Assembly (NCBI GenBank): GCA_033557685.1
Contig: JAWQRN010000451.1
Span: forward strand, 1-29,399
Direction of reading: 5' to 3'
Length of the DNA stretch: 29,399 nucleotides
From: Sperchopsis tessellata
Lineage: Eukaryota > Arthropoda > Insecta > Coleoptera > Hydrophilidae
The notes below the pieces were generated by a model. It ran no database searches, was not told where the DNA came from, and worked only from the letters and a program-made list of their open reading frames with translations. Of the stretch, positions 10,466 to 19,619 are shown piece after piece. The translations under genes were made by a program, and so were the position numbers. The stretch's first letter is position 1; the number at the start of each line of letters is the position of its first letter.

Positions 10466-11230
10466 CTTTAATTTTTGAAATGTATTGTATATGTATATTT
10501 CATCATTACATTTTATTATTAATTGCTTATTTTGGTAGATGAGTGAAAAAAGAAGATCTGTTTTGTCCGTTACAGGGAAGCTATACTACCGCCTATGTTC
10601 CATTTAAAATAAACGAGTTGTATGTAAGTATGTAAGTAAGTATTTATTGTTTATAATCAAGAACGCTGTTAACAAAGGAAACAAACTGTTAATTAGAATA
10701 TCACTGTTATTTCTCTTAACATAAAGATTTGAGGCCAATATTTGAACAAACACACAATACAACATAAATCAGTGAGGCGCCAACCATAGATCTCAATTAA
10801 TAAAAGGTGTTCAACCTCGACCCAAAAAAGTTTCAAACTCTGTCAATGAATAAAAACTATCTGATAATAATACAACTTTTATAGATCATTTAAACGAATA
10901 CTCTGTACCAAGTTCCAAAATATTTCTTGGCAAATCATTAAATAATTCAACTCCCCTGTAAAATGTTCTATTTATATGTCTTGTGTAGTATGGAGTATTG
11001 GGTCTCAGATATCGTCTATTTCTTTTATTATGCTCATATATATATATATATGAAAATTTCGTTGAAAGTTATTCTGATTTTTATAGTACATTAACATTGA
11101 ATAGACATACATGGACGGAAACGTTCAAATTGTATTGTCCTGAAAGGCATATCTACAGGTTTCATTACTACTCAGATGGTACATTAAACGGATAACCCTT
11201 TTCTGGTTTTTAAGCAAAATATCAGAATTT

Positions 11231-11359
11231 ATTAAATGTAATATACATCCACGGTTAGTATCTGTATGAATGGTGTTTCCGTGTGGAAACCATGTAGAGG
11301 CTCTGATAAGGGCACTTGTCAGAGCCTCTACATGGTTTCCACCCGGAAACAACATTCAT
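11231..11359 (-). mobile_element. Palindromic Penelope-related insertion (129 bp) with 10-bp target duplication
   Basis: ATCAGAATTT at 11221-11230 is repeated at 11360-11369, and the host LINE reading resumes on the far side, so this is a clean later insertion. A 39-bp inverted repeat (11268-11306 and 11319-11357, about two mismatches) encloses a 12-base loop. Each arm contains its own small hairpin of GTTTCC/GGAAAC type. In the minus-strand sense the element ends CGTGGATGTATATTACATTT, matching the 4352-4461 copy and the Penelope 3' ends. Around the loop, a GAGGCT/AGAGCCTC stem flanks CTGACAA and ATC on one strand, reminiscent of the stem I, CUGANGA and cleavage-site parts of a hammerhead with stems II and III deleted. 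Confidence 0.82.
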
Positions 11360-11629
11360 ATCAGAATTTGTTTTACCGCCCCATAACTGAATACCATACA
11401 TAAGCAAGGAGTCTACGTTTGCAAAATATACCATTCTTAATATGTACGCGCTAACAATATCCTATATAATTCTCATAGCATATATGGCAGAATTTAATTT
11501 TCTATTTAAACTGGCTACATGCCTATTAAAATCAAGATTTGCGTACAGCAAAAGAGCCAAGAAACTGCTACTGAACACCTGATCTATAATCTGGACACGA
11601 ATATTCATCCGCAAATTTAAATTAATTTG

Positions 11630-12200
11630 TTAGAGATAATTGTTAAACACCATAAAATTTGTCTTTGCAAGATTAATATTTAGCTTATTATAATTAAACC
11701 AACTATCCATAGAACCCATAACAAGGCAGGCCATAGAAGACAATTCTTCAACGGAATTTGCAGAGAAAACGGTCGTGGTGTCGTCTGCATACATTATTAC
11801 CTGAGCATCCGTACAGTTCGGGAGATCATTCACAAAAATGTTAAATAACAATGGTCTAAGTATTGCGCCGTGAGAAACCCCAGTCTCCACTACAACATAT
11901 CGAGATCGACACTGACCCACTGTGACGTACTGCTGTCTATAAATCAAATACGAACAGAACCGTACCAATGCCTGTCCTCGTATGCCGTACTTTTTAAGTT
12001 TACCTGTCAGTAAAGCATGATCCACCATGTCAAATGCTTTACTTAAATCACATATTAGAATAGCTGTCAACCGTCCTGCATTCAAATTGCCATGTACTGT
12101 CTTCAGCAAATCATATATAGCTGACTCCTTTGATATACACGGGCGAAATCCATGCTGTGAATCAGAGAACAGATGGCTGACCAAAAAAATAGGGCTCACT
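11630..12200 (-). pseudogene. Reverse transcriptase palm of the CR1/Jockey-like LINE
   Basis: This is a largely open stretch of about 190 codons. Reading from 12200: SHLFSDSQHGFRPCISKESA (finger motif), ILICDLSKAFDMVDHALL (motif A with catalytic Asp), GVSHGAILRPLLFNIFVNDL (motif B, normally GVPQGSILGP) and IMYADDTTTVFS (catalytic YADD at 11780-11791, intact), then a YNKLNINLAKTNFMVF thumb. Conserved catalytic residues mean decay is modest compared with the other LINEs here. The N-terminal endonuclease is missing. The open frame continues upstream to 12256, but those residues come from antisense SINE sequence, not RT. Confidence 0.85.
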
Positions 12201-12461
12201 GTTATGTTTATTTGTTTATTTAACGTCGGCCTGTTTCCGCTGCAATGGCCTATCACCGACGCCAGGGATTACGCTCTCACACATGGAAATTTTGCCGCAT
12301 CCAGTGCTTCAATTGAAATGGAATTGGGTTATTTTATGTGCACGTGGTCCTCATTTTACCTACAATACACGGGACCCACAGTTCTAGTTCTCTGAGACTA
12401 GAGCCCGAGACCCCACGATTAGTAGCCTAGTATTTATCCATTGAACTAGCGAGACGGCTGG
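12200..12461 (-). mobile_element. tRNA-derived SINE
   Basis: On the minus strand the element starts near 12461 with a tRNA-like head. GCCGTCTCGCTAGTTCAATGG (12460-12440) fits an A box, and GGGGTCTCGGGCTC (about 12414-12401) fits a B box of the RNA polymerase III promoter. The body continues through TGCGGCAAAATTTCCATGTG and GCGTCGGTGATAGGCC, and ends GCCGACGTTAAATAAACAAA with an AT-rich tail at 12223-12201. The ends can be judged only approximately. AAAAATAGG occurs at both sides (12185-12193 and 12478-12486) as a possible but imperfectly placed target duplication. Confidence 0.72.
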
Positions 12462-12486
12462 AACACACTCTATAGTTAAAAATAGG

Positions 12487-13109
12487 TATTGAGGAAGTGC
12501 GCACTATATAAACACTCTACACATTAAATTGATCCCTCTGGGGCAGAATTTCAAAAGAAAAGTTCAGATTGTTTAAATTGTAAAAATCTGGAATTTAGAT
12601 GATTTGATTTTTCAATCGTGAATTTAATCAGGAAAATTGCTTGGTGAAGAGATTGCATTAGCACAAAGGCTCTACTCGCTTAAATGCAATACGTTTGTTC
12701 GTTTCAATTCACTCCAAAAGTGTTCGGATGAGCAACTGGGTCAAACATGCGAATAGTTTCTCGGGTTCACATGCTATCAACTGTTATCTCTGTTTAATTT
12801 GCTGTATCTAAGTGAGATAGAACACTGTGTGCACATATAAAGATAAAGTCAACCATGATCGTATACAATAACTTTCCTTGAGCGGTTGATAAATTACAAA
12901 AGGCTACAAAATTTTCAATACGAATCTGATAATAGATTTTTTTTATTATCTCTAGTTTTGGAGATGCACAACTGATTCTTCTATATCTATAATAGTGAAA
13001 AGTAAAATTTCAACAGTATCATATCATAATACTTCAATGTAATTTAAATTCTTTTTCATTAAATCAATCGCAAAGTACACAAAATAAAATAACCAGAACG
13101 CATACTCTT
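12487..13109. other. Spacer, no gene seen
   Basis: AT-rich, no coding motif or element end recognised. Confidence 0.5.
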
Positions 13110-14353
13110 TGTTTGTTGCCTGTAATCCTGTTTTGAGGCAATGTTCAGCAGTGGTCTGCAAGCATAACAAAATTCCACCGGCTCTGATATCTTCATTCCA
13201 TTATTGAAATACCTTGGTGGAACTGCTCGCCATGATCATTACTCGCTTCATCGAAGTTTTCTGGGAAGAAATCTAGATGAGAGTGCATATTGAGGGACAT
13301 GATGCAGCTTAATCGTTGACACCTGTCTATAAGCTTGTTAACAGGCTCAACATAATTGCCAGCTTTTCGGTTACCCAAAAAGCCACGCACAACATATTTA
13401 AAGGTTTCCCAAGATGGTTGCTCATTGCCCTGGAGGACTGTCCCGAAGTTTCCATCCACAAGAAGTTTAAGAAGGGCCAATGAAGATTGTTTCCCTAACT
13501 TTAGCCTCACTCAGCTGTGGACATTTATTTCTCATGTACTTGAAAGCTTATCCATGCCTGTTCATCCCTTTTACAAAGTTCTTCATAAGTTCGAGTTTGA
13601 TAACTAAAGGGGGCAGAAGGATTCGATCAACCAGAAGACTGTGCTAGATTCTCAATTCTCCGGATCGCAAAAGTTCCCTTGAATACCAGAATTTTCTGCT
13701 GTAGAATGAGGATTTAGAAAAAACTGTTCCACTCACGCAGGTATCCCAGTTGCATGCCCAACAATACTACAACTACCTTCAGTTCACCACAGACTTGCTA
13801 TTGGTGGTCTTTGTGCTTCCAGAAGTAATTTCATATTGTCATATGTTTTCTTCATACGGACAGCATGGTTTACAGACATTGAAGGAAGAGAAGTGCCATT
13901 ATATAGCAAAACAGCTTTTAAACTAAGATTTGAAAAGCCTCCAGTCCTATGATTTGTGCTCCAAATTCAAAGCTGTCAATCTTTCTGCCAACTCCTCTAC
14001 TCTGACACTTTAACATTAAGTTCTAGCAGATTCCACTGTTTGTGCATAGAATCTAGAAGGTCGGCTTTGTCTTTTGGTAGGTCCAGGTCTCGAATTAAAT
14101 CACTTAGTTCACCTTGGGTAAATCAGTATGGCTCGCCCAGTACATCAGGTGCGAAATCAGGATCATGTCATGTCGAAGCCTCAAGGTATGGCTCTGATGT
14201 CACCTCCGCATTGTCTTTATTTTTATCTAAGTGCAGGCTGTATACCTCTGGAGGGGTAGGTGCAGGCAGATCGACCCCATGTGGCCCTGGTCAGATAGCT
14301 GACGTCATGTTGGGGTATTTTATGCTAAACTTCGACATTATTGATATACCATG
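13110..14353 (-). pseudogene. Unnamed multi-copy arthropod protein family, C-terminal part (split by BEL element)
   Basis: I recognise this as a repeated family of uncharacterised arthropod proteins with no function I can state. On the minus strand from 14353, three-frame reading gives SIKYPNMTSAI, APTPPEVYSLHLDKNKDNAE, GELSDLIRDLDLPKDKADLL and DSMHKQWNLLELNVKVSE. Then come LKAVLLYNGTSLPSMSV (degraded), KKTYDNMKLLLEA, LLPPLVIKLELMKNFVKGM and KYMRNKCPQLSEVRLKLG. It ends WETFKYVVRGFLGNRKAGNY, MSLNMHSHLDFFPENFDEAS, HGEQFHQGISIME and RYQSRWNFVMLADHC. Motif order matches other copies, but stops and frameshifts are frequent. The beginning of the protein lies at 18106-18375, beyond the BEL insertion. 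Confidence 0.7.
14349..14353. repeat. Target-site duplication, left copy (CCATG)
   Basis: CCATG precedes the 5' LTR and recurs at 18106-18110 directly after the 3' LTR, the 5-bp size usual for BEL/Pao insertions. Confidence 0.78.
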
Positions 14354-14832
14354 TATTACCGCCGTAAAAAACTTTCTATTTTACTTCTTTGTACTTAAAT
14401 TTTCCGTTATGCCTCCAGGGGGTAATATCGGTTATATTCTCTAGGATTTCCAAATTACCTCTCATAAACTGGGATATTGTAAACATCACGTCCGATTTCT
14501 TACCTAATATCGAACTATCCATACTTTAGGTCAGTAAACATTTTCTACCCGCATCGCATACACCACGTAAACTCAGTTCGCCTTCATACCCGTATTGCAT
14601 ATATCGCTGTAAAATCAGTCGCCAAGAGAAGTCAAAATGTGCGTTATATTAATTGTTGTGTTAAGTGCAGTCTTCCTTATTCCTAATCTAATCCCGCCAA
14701 GAACCCTGACAGGCTTTCACTCCAAGAATAACCACGCCAGAAGCTACCAGAGGAAACACAGCAACAACAAGGTATCTATAAACCAACATTTATTAATTGC
14801 TATTGAAGGAATATTCACCCGCTTACGCTAAA
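14354..14832 (+). repeat. 5' LTR of BEL/Pao element
   Basis: It starts TATTACCGCCGT and ends CTTACGCTAAA. It aligns with the 3' LTR throughout but lacks a block of about 84 bp after GTCAAAATGTGCGTT (about 14650), where the 3' LTR has extra sequence. Scattered substitutions between the two LTRs show the insertion is not recent. Confidence 0.85.
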
Positions 14833-14836
14833 TTTT

Positions 14837-14854
14837 TGGTCCTTCGAGCCGGAT
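14837..14854 (+). other. Primer-binding site of BEL/Pao element
   Basis: TGGTCCTTCGAGCCGGAT lies just after the 5' LTR and begins with the TGG expected to pair with a tRNA 3' CCA. The position and sequence style are those of BEL elements. I do not name the tRNA. Confidence 0.7.
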
Positions 14855-15025
14855 TACTCGCTATTTCATTGATTTTTGTTTGTTCTCAGTTGCATTGTTG
14901 TTTCGTGCACGCATTTTCGTGTTTCAATAGAGATAGCTGTCTTCTAATATCTCATTGTTATTCATGTTAGCTAAAAGTTAATTAGCATTTCCTTATAACT
15001 TACACCTCTTATTTTTTCTATTCAA

Positions 15026-15830
15026 ATGCCACCAACACGAAGTAATCGATCACCTGTAAATCTTGATCACTATTTCGAAGAATTAGAACATCTTAAACGC
15101 AAGCTTGAAAATGTTTTAACCACGGAAAGCTTGCTGAAATAAATTCGGTAAAGATAGCTCACTTTGAAGTTTTATGCGAATCGGTACCAGAGTTACATCA
15201 GTCGATCGAAACATCTGCAAAGGCTTTATTAAAGATTTTCTATGAAAACAGCAACAGTACTGTAAAAGTGTCTGTATTTTCTTTTCGCGACGAATGTGAC
15301 GAAATCTGGACACAAATCAATCTAGTTAAACTTAACATCTCAAGGTCAAATTCAACTTCGTCTAACTCTACATCTTCTCAAGCCACAACTCGCAGGTCAA
15401 ACTACCAAAGATTGATTTGCCTCGCTTTTCTGTAGACGATTTGTCTGATTGGCCACCATCCAAGGAAGTTTACATTTCAATGATTCATGATGATCCACTC
15501 TCTGCGTAGATCATTAGATTCGTCTGCGTTATCGCTAATAAAAAATCTTGTTGTTGTACCAGCTATTTATTCTGCGGTGTGGAAAACCCTTGTAGATAAA
15601 TTTGACGATCCCCGCTTAGTAGCTACACACTACGTAGACAAATTGTTAAATTTGAAACCCTTAGGAAATCGTCCATCGTCAGGATCGATGCAAGTTTTTG
15701 TAAATATAATACGAGAAAATTACGAAGCTTTTCGTAATCTTAATTTGCAAGATGAATCTGGTTTTCTGTTACTCAATATTATTCTCAGATTGGTTGATGC
15801 TTCCACACATAGATGTTTTGAAACTTAAAT
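15026..15830 (+). pseudogene. BEL/Pao gag N-terminal region with DUF1759, degenerate
   Basis: An ATG at 15026 opens MPPTRSNRSPVNLDHYFEEL, about 39 codons before a stop. After several frameshifts the DUF1759 region appears: LPKIDLPRFSVDDLSDWPPS near 15405, VYISMIHDDPLSA, then LRRSLDSSALSLIKNLVVVP, YSAVWKTLVDKFDDPRLVAT and HYVDKLLNLKPLGNRPSSGS from 15487 to about 15680. This is the capsid-like part found at the start of BEL/Pao polyproteins. The reading ends with a stop at 15826-15828. Confidence 0.85.
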
Positions 15831-15984
15831 TGCACAAAAAAGTCATATATCAAAATTTGTCTAGCTCCTTCATTTCTTGCAAACCCTGTGCAAAATCGCA
15901 AATAATTATGAATTAAATAGAACTGAACATATCGCTGTGCTACCCAATGCACGTCATAATAACACTTCGCTATTAACAAGTTCA

Positions 15985-16160
15985 GCTTCGAATACGCAGT
16001 GTATGCCTTTCTTCTTATGTTCTCATTGTAAAGAGGATCACGGCATTTACTCATGTGAAAAGTTTAAAGCACTTATTCCCCAACAACGTTTTGATATTGT
16101 GAAATCAAATAATCAATGTTATAATTGTGTCTCATCGCAACATATTTAAAAAAATTGTAA
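15985..16160 (+). pseudogene. BEL/Pao gag zinc-knuckle region
   Basis: The frame reads CSHCKEDHGIYSCEKFKALI then PQQRFDIVKSNNQ and the knuckle CYNCVSSQHI-stop-KNC (Cys codons at 16117 and 16126, last Cys 16156). The CX2CX4HX4C spacing is preserved although a stop codon now lies inside it. In the family this nucleic-acid-binding segment sits between capsid and protease. Confidence 0.82.
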
Positions 16161-16199
16161 AACTTTACAAAAATGTCGTACATGCCAAACCTTCATCTT

Positions 16200-16730
16200 A
16201 TGAGGGCAATTATCGACCAAGGCTCAAACATATCACTCAGAGGTTCGTAGAAAAACTTGGGTTACACCTATGTCGCAACCCTGCTACTATCGTAGGTCTT
16301 GGACAATCTTCTGTATCAGACAGTAAATATAGAGCAATGTGTCACATCAGCTCAGTATATTCTAAAGCTCTACCTATAGTAGCTGATGCCATAATATTGC
16401 CGCATATCACCTCGAATCAACCTGAAAGAGCAGTGCCATTAGCAATAATTCAAAAATTTGTCACCTTACTTTCAGCTGACCCTAATTTTGGTGAATCGGC
16501 ACCCACGTTTTTTTGTTAGGACGATATCTGTACCCTCAAATCTTGCATCAACGTCCAATTACACCTATAATAGGGGAGCCATCTGCAAAACCCACTATCC
16601 TGGGTTATATCTTAATGGGAAAATTCGCTCTTTCTACCCCCTCTAGTGTCAAAAGCTTTTTTATAAATTCGGTTCCTACCTTGGAACAAACAATGCACAA
16701 TTCCTTGGAAAATTAAGAAGCTGTTCATTC
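16200..16730 (+). pseudogene. BEL/Pao aspartic protease region, degenerate
   Basis: The active-site strand reads AIIDQGSNISL with Asp at 16215-16217, the D-x-G-S form usual in BEL/Pao proteases. In a shifted frame the body continues QRFVEKLGLHLCRNPATIVG, YSKALPIVADAIILPHITSN and, after another shift, LGRYLYPQILHQRPITPIIG and PTILGYILMGKFALSTPSSV. Then NSVPTLEQTMHNSLEN leads towards the missing reverse transcriptase. At least three frameshifts are needed to follow it. Confidence 0.8.
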
Positions 16731-16989
16731 CGCTATAGTTAGCCCTGACGATTTCTCAAACCGAAATGAATTTCTCACAGTCTCATATGAGAGATCCTAC
16801 AAGGAGATATATTATTTCCCTACCCTTTGGAAACCCATCACAAGAATTGAAACCACATACTCTGACACAAATTCAACACCCTCACATGCGCTTAAGTCTG
16901 TTTGCACATCAGTCCAGTTTCACCTGCTAGCAAAGTTTAATCGCTTACAGCCTTCTTAGGTGTCTTAGTCATGTACATCCAAATGCCAA

Positions 16990-17400
16990 ACATTCTAAGT
17001 TGCTATCGTTCGCCTTAAAATTCACCTCGTTGCAATCTGGTTCATATCTGAAGACTTGGTTGCCGCTGCATCCCTTCATTGATGAAAAGGGAATTGTTCT
17101 AATAGTAAATAGACTTCAACACTCCACTATGAGTATACAGTTCTCACATCCCATATTAGCATTAACAAATTGGTATGATATTAATCTAATAACAGATAAT
17201 ATAACTCGTACTTGCACGCCGGTCCACAACTGCTGCAATATTTTCTAACTCAAAGATATTGGATAATCTGCACTCGTAGAATTATTCTATGTTGCCTATT
17301 TCGCTGTAAATCGTGCGTTGTAACAATCAAGGATACTAAAGGACCATTCACGCGATCTATTTGAAAAGTAGTGCCCTTCCCTGCTCCATCCGTACATCCT
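16990..17400 (+). pseudogene. BEL/Pao H2C2/integrase remnants
   Basis: LHPFIDEKGIVLIVNRLQHS followed by TMSIQFSHPILALTNW (about 17060-17185) matches the segment just before the integrase zinc finger in BEL/Pao, where the family reads PF.D..G..RVGGRL..S.....HPI.LP. A further fragment at 17310-17390, VVTIKDTKGPFTRSI-stop-KVVPFPAP, resembles the integrase C-terminus just ahead of the 3' LTR. The catalytic DDE core between them is absent, as is RT upstream, so a very large deletion lies near 16870-17000 and another near 17220-17300. Confidence 0.68.
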
Positions 17401-17534
17401 TAATCTTAAATTTCTCTACCATTAGTTTAATTAGGTTTTCAGCATTATTTAGTCCAGTTTTTTTTTTGTTTTCGTATCATGCTTACATTTTTTTCTTATC
17501 TTGATTATGTTTTTCCCTTGTAATAAACATGATC

Positions 17535-17543
17535 GGGGGAAAA
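17535..17543 (+). other. Polypurine tract of BEL/Pao element
   Basis: GGGGGAAAA directly precedes the 3' LTR, the expected place for plus-strand priming. Confidence 0.72.
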
Positions 17544-18105
17544 TTTACCTCCGTAAAAAACTTTCTATTTTACTTATTTGAACTTAAATTTGCCGTTTTG
17601 CCCCCAGGGGTTATATCGATTATATTCTCTGGGATTTCCAAATTACCCCTCATAAACTGGGCCATTGTCAACATCACGTCCGATTTGTTACCTAATATCA
17701 AACTACCCATATTTTAGATCAGTAAATATTTTCTACCCGCATCGCATACACCACGTAAACTCAGTTCGCCTTTAAAAACGCATCGCATATATTCGCTGTA
17801 AAATCAGTCGCCAAGAGAAGTCAAAATTTGCGTTTAACAGCTTTCGCCCCGCTTTCGTTTGTGCTCACATTTGTAGCCGCCGCTCATTTCGCTATAAAAT
17901 TAGTTTGTATATTGTCGCGATATATTAATTGTTGTGTTAAGTGCATTCTTCCTTATTCCTAATCTAGTCCCGCTCTAAACCCTGAACGCCTTTCACTCCA
18001 AGAATAACCACGCCAGCAGCTACCAGAGGAAGCACAACAACAAGGTATTTATAAACAGACATTTATTAATTGCTATTGAAGGAATATTCACCCACTTACG
18101 CTACA
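17543..18105 (+). repeat. 3' LTR of BEL/Pao element
   Basis: It begins ATTTACCTCCGT and ends CTTACGCTACA, and is about 84 bp longer than the 5' LTR. The extra block at about 17834-17920 includes GCTTTCGTTTGTGCTCAC and a second CGCTATAAAATTAG-type motif resembling the CGCTGTAAAATCAG motif just upstream. The longer form may therefore hold a partial internal duplication of promoter-like sequence, or the shorter one a deletion. Confidence 0.85.
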
Positions 18106-18375
18106 CCATGCTTAATAGGTGGTAAAATGCAAAAATAACAGTTATCTACGTGACTTGTTGGCTCTCTCCAAATCATTGGAATTTCAAAGTGCATTGGACG
18201 TTCGTTTTTATGGATCCTTCCTCGTAGATTCACAGAAGATGTATTGCAGCAGATATGAGGTGTATACGTTTTCTCATGATCCCCTAATCTCATACCAAAA
18301 TAATGGTGGTAGTTTGTCTTCCCGAGTAGAGTGGCATATCTGGACGGTAAATTTCACATCACCACACGCATAATA
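18106..18375 (-). pseudogene. Unnamed multi-copy arthropod protein family, N-terminal part
   Basis: The minus-strand frame reads YHHYFGMRLGDHEKTYTPHI, CCNTSSVNLRGRIHKNERPM, then HFEIPMIWREPTSHVDNCYF and CILPPIKHG. It stops exactly at the CCATG duplication and resumes at 14353 with SIMSKFSIKYPN. In other copies the same order appears: a YFG..LGDQDK.W.PH.CC segment, then MPF.IPM.WREP..H..DCYFC, with paired Cys residues suggestive of metal binding. The function is unknown to me. Upstream of 18375 the similarity fades. Confidence 0.72.
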
Positions 18376-18399
18376 GAAATTGTCAAACTTGTTAATACA

Positions 18400-19619
18400 T
18401 TTACCTGGCATACTGGCTCTTCAATTTAAGTATAACGACAAAACAAAACTGCAAATAATGAAAGGAAAAACACTCTAACCTTCACTACAAGCAAGCTGTA
18501 AACAAACAAAAAACAAACGAAGGTCTACAATGACTCATCATTCCCGCTCTCAGGTTTGTACAACGTACAGTTGAAATTTTTCTTTTCACTATTATATATA
18601 AAAGAACAAGTTCTGTATCTCCAAAAGTTTGTTCTTTTTCTCCACAAAATTAGTAATATTGTACCACTTTTATTCAGGAAAGATATAATTTTTTTTTGTT
18701 GTCTTATAGAATCTAACAGAAATATTTTTATAGGGGCACTGTATAAAATGTATATATTTGATATACAGATACATAAATATATAAAGTTAAATACACTATA
18801 AATAATTTCATTTAGGAGAAAACCAATTTCTTTATGATTTATTAACATAGGTATTAGTCGATTTATCATTCCAGAAATAATTGGAAATTTTATAATGACG
18901 AAGACATTAAACATCGTTAGTCTACCCCGGAACTAATGTGTTATAGTAGAGTATTTGTAGTGGAAAGGTAAAGCAAATCACGAAAGAGGAAGGTTATTGT
19001 TCGATTTGTGTTAACATTGCTTATAGAACCGCTAATAGTAATCAGCCTGCAAACTCTAAATTAAACTGACTTTATGACGAGATGTTTGACAAGGGTCGTA
19101 CTGTAATTGATGGAAACTCTCTGAACAATACAAATTTCCTTCTCATAGCTCTATGGATGAACCAAAAATTATAAATTACGTGCGCCTATCATATATCAAA
19201 TTGCTAGGGATGAAAACTAGAATACGATATCAATTAAAGTCCTATATGACGTCTTTTCTGATTTACTTTTATACATTTTAAAAATGTGCACGATACCGAA
19301 AAAAATTGTTGTTATTTTGCAGTTGTATCATTCATGTAATAAGTTTCATGACTACAGAAACTTATGAATTGATTACTCGGAAGTTAATTTTGGAAAAATA
19401 TACATAACGTGGAAACAATCAATCAAATTAGGCAGAGTATGCCTTAATATGATTCATAATTTGTTTTGTTATATAGGGTGTGTAACAGTTAATCACTAAA
19501 TGAAGATTTTAAAACAAATGCAATTATAAATAAACAAATTCAGAAATACAGTCGCATTGCTCTTCAACTGAAACCAACCCAACACCAAAATGAACCAAAA
19601 TAAAAGACAGCACAAATAG
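18400..19619. other. AT-rich spacer, no gene recognised
   Basis: A 129-codon minus-strand frame (18525-18914) is an Ile/Leu/Phe/Asn-rich reading of AT-rich DNA. I see no family motif, so I do not call it a gene. Confidence 0.5.

Larger units (their letters stand above)
10617..12200 (-). mobile_element. CR1/Jockey-like LINE, 5'-truncated
   Basis: On the minus strand the element runs from the RT at about 12200 to a (TTAC)n-like 3' tail at 10617-10650, a tail type seen in CR1/L2-like LINEs. It is interrupted by the 129-bp palindromic insertion at 11231-11359 and, at its 5' end, is bounded by a SINE. After the RT, the C-terminal part past the insertion reads LLKNQKRVIRLMYHLSSNE and then frames around EHNKRNRRYLRP and HINRTFYRGVELFNDLPRN, the normal end of such proteins. 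A (TA)n tract at 11036-11051 lies inside this C-terminal region. Confidence 0.8.
14354..18105 (+). mobile_element. BEL/Pao LTR retrotransposon, internally deleted
   Basis: Two LTRs (14354-14832 and about 17543-18105) flank a 2.7-kb interior with primer-binding site, gag/DUF1759, zinc-knuckle and protease relics, then an H2C2/integrase remnant. The whole reverse transcriptase, most of RNase H and most of integrase are gone, since family members run to about 6-7 kb. The insertion lies in the opposite orientation inside the unnamed pseudogene, whose frame continues across the CCATG duplication. Numerous stops make it non-coding. BEL/Pao copies are retrovirus-like but typically lack an envelope gene, and I see none. 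Confidence 0.88.

Noticed and set aside
3190..11066. Shared (TA)n followed by AAATTTCGTTG near 3205 and 11050
   Set aside because: The 11-kb instance lies within LINE coding sequence and the similarity outside the TA run is about 11 bases, so common origin cannot be supported.
12027..12395. 122-codon plus-strand open frame
   Set aside because: It spans the antisense of two unrelated elements (the LINE RT and the SINE) and has no protein similarity I can see.
18525..18914. 129-codon minus-strand open frame rich in Ile, Leu and Phe
   Set aside because: It is AT-rich low-complexity translation with a competing frame on the other strand and no family motif. Hydrophobicity follows from base composition.
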